DNA of 8,006 nt from Thermoplasmata archaeon. GTDB taxonomy: Archaea; Thermoplasmatota; Thermoplasmata; Lutacidiplasmatales; UBA184. Positions 1-6,157 of the stretch are shown piece by piece. The translations under genes and the position numbers were made by a program. Below the pieces are notes generated by a model, which worked only from the letters and a program-made list of their open reading frames with translations, made no database searches and had not been told where the DNA came from. The DNA is taken from NCBI GenBank assembly GCA_022750355.1, contig JAKIVW010000085.1, positions 1 to 8,006 of the forward strand. Reading direction: 5' to 3'. Each line of letters begins with the position of its first letter. Position 1 is the stretch's first letter.

Positions 1-2281
1 GGCCGGGCCGGAGCATCGCCTGGTCGATCAGGTCGGGCTTGTTGGTCGAGCCGACGACGATGACGCCGGTGGATTTGTCGATCCCGTCCATCTCGGACAG
101 GAGGATCGAGAGCAGGCGGGGCGTGACGTCGTCCGCGGAGTACATGTCGCGGCGTTTCGCGATCGCGTCGATCTCATCCATGAACAGGATGCAGGGGGCG
201 CGTTCGCGGGCCGTCCGGAGGAGTTCGGCGATCTTCCCCTCGCTCTCTCCGTACCACTTGGACATGACGTCCGAGCACTTGATCGAGATCATCTCGACCC
301 CGAGTTCGGTCGCCATCGCCTTCATCAGCATCGTCTTGCCGCACCCCGGCGGTCCGAACAGGAGGATCCCCTTCGGCGGGTCGAGCTTGAACCGGGTGGT
401 GACATCGCGGCGCAGCAGCGGCACGATCATCGACTCCTTGATGTCGGCCTTGACGTCGTGGAGGCCACCGACCATGTCGAACGTGACCTTGGAAAGGCCC
501 TTCATCTCGGCGACCCGCGTTCCGACGGCGGTCCCGCCGAGACGGGACGTGAAGTAGCTTTCGAAGGCATCCCGCAGGATCAACGCCGACACGACGGCGC
601 TGAGCATCGCGGGGATGAGCAGGACGACCGCGAGCGAGCTCAAGCCCACGTACCCGAACGCGACGAGGCCGGCGGCGGCGCCGACCGCGATCATCGCGCC
701 GGAGTAGGTCGAGTACCGCAGGACGTTGGGCGTGGTGAGATGCGACCGGTCCTTCGTGACGCTCACGATCAGCCAGATCGCGACGCACCAGACCCCGATC
801 TCCGCGAGCGGGATCGGGAGCGCCCCGAGACCGGCGCCCCCGTTCGCGAGCTGGGAGAGGTTCGGGTTCAGGATCGCCGCGTAGGCGGAGCCGATGGCGT
901 TCGCCGTGAAGAACGGTAACGACAGGGTCGGCAGGAGGGGCGCCGAGTGCCCCGAGACGAGGCTCACCGTCCCGTTCCCGCCCGGTCCCGTCAGGTAGCC
1001 GAACACCGGGAAGTTCCCGAGCGTCACGAACAGGCTGACCAGGACCCCGCCGGCGACCGCGACCGCGAGGCCGAGGTAGAGCGAGAAGATCAGCGCGAAG
1101 AACACCGGCCCGATGAACGAGAGCCCGAACGGCGCCAGCAACAGCGTCAGGAACACACCGGCCCCGAACCGCCAGTCGATGAGGGAGGCGAACAGGATCG
1201 GAATGGTCGCGAACAGGAAGACGAGACCGAGCGACCCCGACTGGTAGGCGACGGCGGGGGTGATGAACAGGACCAGGATGAGCAGGGAAAGTTGCGGATA
1301 CTTCCAGGCGACCAGCATGACCGCGCCCGCGATGAGCAGGACGAACGGCCACGGGTAGAACGGCACGAACGAACCGCCCAGGATACCGAGGAAACCGATG
1401 AACAGGACGGGGAGGGTCTTCGGTTCCTTCGTCTCCCGGACCAGCCAGGCTTCGACCTTGGCCGCGTAGAGGTACCCGATGGCGACGACCGCCGCGCCGA
1501 CGCCGATGAGGAAGTAGAACAGGCCGTCGTACTCGAGGGCCGGGTAGCCCTGGACGTACTGCGGGAGGATGGCGACCGCGGCTGGGCCGGAAAGCCCCTG
1601 GGTGATCGCGCGGTAGCTCGCGTCGGCCGCCGCGTCGAGGGTGTAGTAGGTGCCGCTGCCGGACGGCCCACCGGGCAGCTGGACCTGGACGACCGTGAAG
1701 GTGAGGACGACCGGGGTGTTGGAACCGATCCAGCTGACCTTCCCCTGGAGCGTGCCGAACAGGTCGTTCGCGAGGGGACCGAGCACGGGAGCGAGATTGC
1801 CGTTGTTCGCGATCGACGCGAACGACAGCGTGGTGGTATCGCTCGAGGCATTGTATGTTGCCGACTTGACGGTGTCCTGGATGACGACCGTCTGTCCGGA
1901 GTGGTAGTAGCTGCTCGCGAAGTAGACGTAGTTCGAGCCCTGGTTGGTCGTCAGGGTCGCGTCCGCCTGCGTCAGGAACGTCGCGGCGTTGGTCGAGTGG
2001 ACCACGAGGGGGTACCAGGCGAGCGCGAGGCCGCCGCCCACGCTGATGAGGACGAGCCCGATGACGAGGAACGTCAGCCAGACCCGCTGGCCGGGCTTTT
2101 GGACGGGGCCCTTGGCCGCCGGGCGCGGAGCGCCGGGACGGGATCCCGGGGGCCGGACCGGTCCCGGGGACCGGGGCGCGACCACCGCGGGAGGTCCCGA
2201 GGAGCTCGCGGCCGGTGCCGCCATGGGGTTCGGTTCGTCGGCGGGGGCTCCGGGGGTCATCGGGTCGTTTTCTGCCACCAT
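1..2281 (-). CDS. Polytopic membrane protein fused to a Cdc48-like AAA+ ATPase domain (3' end outside window)
   Basis: The frame stays open from the ATG at 2281 to the window edge, giving 760 residues with no stop. Residues 1-65 are Pro/Ala-rich and probably cytoplasmic. A first membrane helix lies at about 67-90, then a beta-rich domain of about 160 residues, presumably outside. Roughly nine or ten more hydrophobic segments follow between 253 and 568, with one long loop (about 422-490) carrying an N-G-T sequon. The AAA+ domain starts near 598 (TFDMVGG). It has Walker A GPPGCGKT (643-650), an aromatic pore loop KWYGESEG (675-682), Walker B ILFMDE (698-703) and sensor 1 GSTN (744-747), and ends in LRPG just before the expected arginine. 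KWYGESE and APCILFMDEIDAIAK resemble the second ring of Cdc48/p97 more than FtsH; whether a protease domain follows is not visible. The start is fixed by GAAGGAG eight bases upstream. A role as an ATP-driven unfoldase or remodeller of surface proteins encoded upstream is inferred. The AAA call is firm; the function is not. Confidence 0.9.
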   Translation of the reverse strand, partial: MVAENDPMTPGAPADEPNPMAAPAASSSGPPAVVAPRSPGPVRPPGSRPGAPRPAAKGPVQKPGQRVWLTFLVIGLVLISVGGGLALAWYPLVVHSTNAATFLTQADATLTTNQGSNYVYFASSYYHSGQTVVIQDTVKSATYNASSDTTTLSFASIANNGNLAPVLGPLANDLFGTLQGKVSWIGSNTPVVLTFTVVQVQLPGGPSGSGTYYTLDAAADASYRAITQGLSGPAAVAILPQYVQGYPALEYDGLFYFLIGVGAAVVAIGYLYAAKVEAWLVRETKEPKTLPVLFIGFLGILGGSFVPFYPWPFVLLIAGAVMLVAWKYPQLSLLILVLFITPAVAYQSGSLGLVFLFATIPILFASLIDWRFGAGVFLTLLLAPFGLSFIGPVFFALIFSLYLGLAVAVAGGVLVSLFVTLGNFPVFGYLTGPGGNGTVSLVSGHSAPLLPTLSLPFFTANAIGSAYAAILNPNLSQLANGGAGLGALPIPLAEIGVWCVAIWLIVSVTKDRSHLTTPNVLRYSTYSGAMIAVGAAAGLVAFGYVGLSSLAVVLLIPAMLSAVVSALILRDAFESYFTSRLGGTAVGTRVAEMKGLSKVTFDMVGGLHDVKADIKESMIVPLLRRDVTTRFKLDPPKGILLFGPPGCGKTMLMKAMATELGVEMISIKCSDVMSKWYGESEGKIAELLRTARERAPCILFMDEIDAIAKRRDMYSADDVTPRLLSILLSEMDGIDKSTGVIVVGSTNKPDLIDQAMLRPG

Positions 2282-2289
2282 CAGTCGTT

Positions 2290-2296
2290 CTCCTTC
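2290..2296 (-). promoter_or_regulatory. Ribosome-binding site for the AAA+ membrane protein
   Basis: GAAGGAG lies in the 19-base gap between the TAA of the surface glycoprotein gene (2303-2301) and the ATG at 2281, with eight bases between motif and start. It is the clearest Shine-Dalgarno site in the window and chooses the ATG at 2281 over a second in-frame ATG seven codons later. Confidence 0.85.
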
Positions 2297-2300
2297 GTCG

Positions 2301-4160
2301 TTACAGGGTAATGCGGGTCCGCTCCTTCTCGGCCCGCTTCTGGCGCTCCTCGAAATAGCGATACAGGGGGTACAGGGCGGCGGTCATGGCGATCACGCCG
2401 ACGACGAGGCCGATCGAGATCGGAGAGAGCGGGATCACGGAGGTCGCGCTAATGGGTCCGTTCGCGAACCAGAATCGCACCGTCACGGGCGTGGACGAAC
2501 CGACGTTGACCTTCGCCGTCTGGGTGTGCCCGAGCGCAGTCATCGTGACCGTGTAGGTCCCGAACGGAAGCTGGAGCGTCCCGGCGCCGTTGGGGATCTG
2601 GAGCAGCCCGAGCCCGAACGGGTTCGTCACCGCCGACTGGGTCCAGGTCGCGTTGGAGACCGTGTACGAAGCCCCGGTGAGGAGCGTACCCGTGGTCGCG
2701 TTGATCCCCTCGACGTAGAAGTACGAAGCGAAGGCACTCTGATTGCCGGACGGGTTGCCCGACTCGAGGTAGGAGTAGTTGCCCGAGGCGAGCGGGTTGC
2801 CGAAGACATCCTTGGCGAGCAACGAGAAGGTGAGGCGACTCCCCGAGGGGAAGCCGGGGAGGATCGCATACGTCGCGTTCTGGCCCACGAGATGCATCGG
2901 CACGATCCCCGAGACGGTCCCGTCCGCGTCGGTGAAATGGAATCGGACGATGGAGGAGTCGATGGTGACGTTCGGGGTCGTCTCCGTGAGGGAGATGTTC
3001 ACCGGGGTACCGGAGGCGAGCGTCGTGGTGGCGGTCGAGAGGACCGAGGGGTTGGTCGCGATCACGGCGTTCGCCGCCAGCCCGAGCTCGGGCGCTTGCC
3101 AACCACCTCCCTTCGACCAGTTGAGCCAGTAGTACCCGCTGACCTCCTTGTCGATCGCCCCGCCCTCCCACGGGAGCCACGCCGAGACGTTCAACCGGAT
3201 GGTCGCGCCCGGGTAGGGGCCGATCACGCTGGTGAGGTTCTGGTAGGTGTGGTTGAGAGAGGCAAAGGCGATCCCGTAGGTCCCGTTGAAGCCGGGGTCG
3301 TTCGAGATCGTGAACGTCAACTCCGCCTCGGGGATCGGGTTTCCGGGAAGACCGTTCTGCCCGATGCTTTCGAGGCCGACGTCGAGGGTTTGGTTCTGGT
3401 TCGGTGCGTAGATCGCACGGCCGAGCGCGGGGGGGTTCGTGGAGATGCGGATGTTCTGGGAGAACGTCGGCGACCACCAGGGGGAGTTGAGCTGGAACTT
3501 CCAGGTCGCGTTCAGGTTCGAGGTCGACGGAACGATCTGGCTCAGCTCGTTCGCGGAGTTGATGGTGGAGGGGGTCCCGACCGTCGATTTCAGGGTGATG
3601 TTGAAGTAGACCTGCGAGCCGGGGTAGAAGAACCGGTGCGTGTTGAACCAGAACGACGCCTGGTCGAGCGAGCCGGGCATGATGATCATCGGGAGCTGGG
3701 TGACGGTCGTGGAGTCGTACGGGAAACCGGGCAGGTCGGCGAGCGGCTGGTTCGGGGTCGGCCACAGGGTACCCCAGATGTTGACGTAGGCCTGCAAGAG
3801 CGGCACGTCGGTCGAGACGTTCATCCAGAAACCGGGGAGGTACGTCGGGAGCGCGTTGAGGCAGGGTACGGTGTAGAACTGGGCCCCCGATTCACCGGGG
3901 TACCCGGGGACGGTGAAGGTGACGAGGGCGTCGTCGAAGAAATTCGAGCTCGTCCAATCGGCCAGGTTCTGGGGCGTCGGACAGCTCGGGCCGGTGGTCG
4001 GGGTGGATTTTGTGACGGGCACCGCGGCCGTGACCGCCGCACCGGGCGACGACGCCGCGGGGGCCGGGGCCGACGCGACGAAGAGCGCGGAGGCCGCCGG
4101 GGCGAGCGCGGTGGCGAACACGGCGAACACGGTGACGGCGACGATCCAGAACGACCTCAT
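2301..4160 (-). CDS. Signal-peptide, single-anchor Ig-like surface glycoprotein (downstream paralogue)
   Basis: I do not recognise a named family. The 619-residue product starts with a classical signal peptide (MRSFWIVAVTVFAVFATALA, cleavage likely after APAASA near 25), followed by a Pro/Ala/Thr-rich linker. Cys60 and Cys100 are the only cysteines and could form a disulfide. The rest is Thr/Ser/Asn-rich beta sheet: Ig-like repeats up to about 465, then at about 478-565 a domain that looks like a carboxypeptidase-regulatory or PEGA-type beta sandwich (GTYTVTMTALGHTQTAKV). A hydrophobic helix at about 579-600 is followed by the basic cytoplasmic tail YFEERQKRAEKERTRITL. I count 16 N-x-S/T sequons. 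This predicts a type I membrane protein with a large exposed region. The ATG at 4160 is preferred over an in-frame upstream start because the signal peptide follows it directly, GAGGG lies seven bases upstream, and it overlaps the previous stop as ATGA. Its C-terminal half and tail align with the gene upstream. Confidence 0.88.
   Translation of the reverse strand: MRSFWIVAVTVFAVFATALAPAASALFVASAPAPAASSPGAAVTAAVPVTKSTPTTGPSCPTPQNLADWTSSNFFDDALVTFTVPGYPGESGAQFYTVPCLNALPTYLPGFWMNVSTDVPLLQAYVNIWGTLWPTPNQPLADLPGFPYDSTTVTQLPMIIMPGSLDQASFWFNTHRFFYPGSQVYFNITLKSTVGTPSTINSANELSQIVPSTSNLNATWKFQLNSPWWSPTFSQNIRISTNPPALGRAIYAPNQNQTLDVGLESIGQNGLPGNPIPEAELTFTISNDPGFNGTYGIAFASLNHTYQNLTSVIGPYPGATIRLNVSAWLPWEGGAIDKEVSGYYWLNWSKGGGWQAPELGLAANAVIATNPSVLSTATTTLASGTPVNISLTETTPNVTIDSSIVRFHFTDADGTVSGIVPMHLVGQNATYAILPGFPSGSRLTFSLLAKDVFGNPLASGNYSYLESGNPSGNQSAFASYFYVEGINATTGTLLTGASYTVSNATWTQSAVTNPFGLGLLQIPNGAGTLQLPFGTYTVTMTALGHTQTAKVNVGSSTPVTVRFWFANGPISATSVIPLSPISIGLVVGVIAMTAALYPLYRYFEERQKRAEKERTRITL
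4157..4160 (-). other. ATGA stop/start overlap
   Basis: The ATG of the downstream paralogue (4160-4158) overlaps the TGA stop of the upstream paralogue (4159-4157). This ties the output of the two glycoproteins together and supports a single transcript. Confidence 0.9.
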
Positions 4161-6157
4161 AGGGTGACCCTCTTCGTCTCCTCTTCGCGTCGCTTCTGGA
4201 TCCGGCGCCACCATCCCAGCAGCGGATACAAGACCAGCGCCGCCGCGGCGAGCCCCAGCACACTTCCGACGAAGATGGGCGTGGAGTCCGGGCTCGAGGC
4301 GCTCGGGGCGACGAGCGTTCCGTTGAGCCAGAAGACGATCAGATCGCCGGTCTGGTAGACCGTGTAGCTGTCGTTCGTGGCGAGCACGGCGTGCGCGCCC
4401 ATGTTGTGGGTGGTGGAGAGGAGGATCTGGATCGTCCCGTCGAACGTGCCGGCCGCGGGGTGGAAGGTCGGGTCGGTGACGTTGATGACGTACGTCTGGC
4501 CGGCCGGAACGACGATCGGCGCGAACGGGTCGGAGGTGCCGTTCGGGTAGGCGAGGCCGGCGAACGTCGTCCCCACGGAACGGAAGTACCCGCCCGGGCC
4601 CGAGATGGAGACGGTCGCCCCGTCGACCCAGGAGTTGAGCCCGGCATCGTGGACGGCGACGTAGAAGAAGCTCCCGTTCTGCGCGATGGACGGCAGGACG
4701 GTCGTCAACGGTTCGACCGAGTAGTTGTAGACGGTCGAGAGTTCACCGGTCGATTGGAAGTCCCACGCCTCGACCGTGAAGTTCACGCCGGCCCCGACCG
4801 GTAGCCCCGGGATCGTCCCGGCGAACGCGGTCGAGTTGATCCGACCGAGGCGTTCGGAGTAGGAGGTGACCTCCTTCAGTACCGGCAGGTTGACGGTGTA
4901 GAACACGGTCGCGGAGGCGATCGCGGTGTGCGCGTTCGCGCTCGACAGGTGAAGGGCGACCGGCGTCCCGGGGAACAGGGGGGCCGCGGGGGTCGTGACG
5001 AACGGATCGCTCGTGAGCAACAGGTCGTCGCCGAACTGACCGACCGCGAACGAGCCGTTCCCTCCGACGGTGTACATGGTCGGCGCGGAGATGATCCAAT
5101 CCCCCCAGGCGTCGGAGACGTGGAGCGTGTAATGGACGGTCGCGTTCGCCTGTTGCGCGTACGCCGCGGGGATCGTGAAATGGATCTTCGGGAGGCCCGA
5201 GCCACTGCCGTTGAGGTTGGCATAGACGAACGTATGGGAGAACAACTGGGAGCCGTTGGCCGCGTTCTCCGTGAGGTCGAGATACGCCTGCCCGATGGAC
5301 GCGGAGTTGGCGACGTCCGCGGGGGTGATGTTGAGCGTGAGGGCGATGGAGTCGTTCCAGTTCGGCTGCGACGGGATCACCGTGGTCGTCAGGTCGTGGT
5401 CGTACGCCGCCCCGCCGTCGTACTGGCGGGCGCCGATGTACGGGGACTCGGGCCACGCACCGGCGTACGTGTACTGGAACTGGGGTCCGTTCGGCCCTCC
5501 TTCGTGGATGAAGTTGCCGGAGACGTTGTAGGTGATCTCGATGGACCAGGTGATCGACATTCCGGCGAAGAACTCGGCCTGGCCGCTCGCCGCCACCGCG
5601 GAGATATTGACGAGGTACCACCACGGGTAGGTCGTGTTGGTGGTGGCGAGGGGACCGTCCCACCACTGGGCCGTGGCCGAGTGGTAGACCGACCCGTCGT
5701 AGACGGAGTAGTAGGAGACGCCGTCCCAGAGGGTGCCCGTCACATTCAGGATGATCGGAGCGTCCGGGCCGGAGCGGGCGCTGGCGCTCGAGGTCCCGTT
5801 GAGAGGCTGCTCCGACTTGACGATGAGAGGCAGGTTGGTCGAGGGGGTCGGGTTGACCGGGGACTGCGTGCCGGACGCTGGGACGATGTCCGGTTCCGTC
5901 ACGTTCGCGATCGAGACGCAGACGCCGGAGACGTTGATCGGGGCGCAGGGCGGGTTAAAGGTGGCCTCGGGGCTCGCGGCGGGGGTGGGCGCCGAGGCGG
6001 GGGACGGCCGGCCCTGTGGAGAGGCCGCCGAGACGTGCGCGGTCGAGCTGAGCAACAGGATCGCGAGCAGCGCGAACACCGCGAACAACCCGCCGAGGCC
6101 CGGTCGACCGTGCGTCGATACGACAGTAAGGCTACGATGCGTGGTCAGTTGGATCAC
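4157..6157 (-). CDS. Signal-peptide, single-anchor Ig-like surface glycoprotein (upstream paralogue)
   Basis: No family is recognised with certainty. With a GTG start at 6157 the product has 666 residues. A 21-residue n-region precedes a strongly hydrophobic core (LFAVFALLAILLL, 24-36), with cleavage likely after HVSA (44). A Pro/Ala/Ser-rich linker follows, then Cys71 and Cys80, the only two cysteines, close enough for a small disulfide loop. Residues about 135-380 are aromatic-rich beta sheet, about 397-482 an Ig-like domain, and about 495-580 another beta-sandwich domain. The membrane helix is at about 627-648 and the tail is RRIQKRREEETKRVTL. I count 21 N-x-S/T sequons, consistent with heavy N-glycosylation. 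The GTG start overlaps the upstream stop as GTGA. A longer open frame runs to 6703, but it lies inside the upstream gene and has the Arg-rich composition of a shadow. No ribosome-binding site sits at a good distance, so re-initiation after the upstream stop is likely. The protein is probably exposed at the cell surface as partner or substrate of the AAA+ membrane protein. Confidence 0.85.
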   Translation of the reverse strand: MIQLTTHRSLTVVSTHGRPGLGGLFAVFALLAILLLSSTAHVSAASPQGRPSPASAPTPAASPEATFNPPCAPINVSGVCVSIANVTEPDIVPASGTQSPVNPTPSTNLPLIVKSEQPLNGTSSASARSGPDAPIILNVTGTLWDGVSYYSVYDGSVYHSATAQWWDGPLATTNTTYPWWYLVNISAVAASGQAEFFAGMSITWSIEITYNVSGNFIHEGGPNGPQFQYTYAGAWPESPYIGARQYDGGAAYDHDLTTTVIPSQPNWNDSIALTLNITPADVANSASIGQAYLDLTENAANGSQLFSHTFVYANLNGSGSGLPKIHFTIPAAYAQQANATVHYTLHVSDAWGDWIISAPTMYTVGGNGSFAVGQFGDDLLLTSDPFVTTPAAPLFPGTPVALHLSSANAHTAIASATVFYTVNLPVLKEVTSYSERLGRINSTAFAGTIPGLPVGAGVNFTVEAWDFQSTGELSTVYNYSVEPLTTVLPSIAQNGSFFYVAVHDAGLNSWVDGATVSISGPGGYFRSVGTTFAGLAYPNGTSDPFAPIVVPAGQTYVINVTDPTFHPAAGTFDGTIQILLSTTHNMGAHAVLATNDSYTVYQTGDLIVFWLNGTLVAPSASSPDSTPIFVGSVLGLAAAALVLYPLLGWWRRIQKRREEETKRVTL
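4168..4172 (-). promoter_or_regulatory. Ribosome-binding site for the downstream paralogue, within a small dyad
   Basis: GAGGG ends seven bases before the ATG at 4160 and lies inside the last codons of the upstream gene. The same bases form the left arm of AGGG-TCA-CCCT (4171-4161), a four-base-pair stem that would hide the site in free mRNA and be opened by a ribosome finishing the upstream gene. The stem is short, and its bases also encode the R-V-T-L tail, so it may be coincidental. Confidence 0.6.
6154..6157 (-). other. GTGA stop/start overlap
   Basis: The TGA stop of the cysteine-rich protein gene (6156-6154) shares bases with the GTG start of the next gene (6157-6155). The only purine-rich motif nearby, GGGAG, directly abuts the start and is too close to act as a normal ribosome-binding site. 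Coupled termination and re-initiation is therefore the likely way this start is used. Confidence 0.8.

Noticed and set aside
1..900. FtsH protease identity for the AAA+ gene
   Set aside because: The pore loop and Walker B context match Cdc48 D2 better, and the many membrane segments do not fit FtsH. The region that would hold a protease is outside the window, so this is unlikely but not excluded.
174..1352. Minus-strand open frame overlapping the AAA+ gene in another frame
   Set aside because: Arg/Pro-rich shadow. The correct frame through the same bases gives membrane helices and the full set of Walker and sensor motifs.
4161..4214. N-terminal extension of the downstream glycoprotein gene to 4214
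   Set aside because: It would add 18 mostly charged residues before the signal peptide. The ATG at 4160 has a ribosome-binding site and an ATGA overlap.
1944..4358. Long plus-strand open frame of about 800 codons, with similar ones at 947-2311 and 4928-6187
   Set aside because: The translations are dominated by Arg, Gly, Asp and Glu, with no domain or membrane pattern. They lie exactly antisense to genes with clear signal peptides, membrane helices and motifs. They arise from the GC-rich codon bias of the minus-strand genes.
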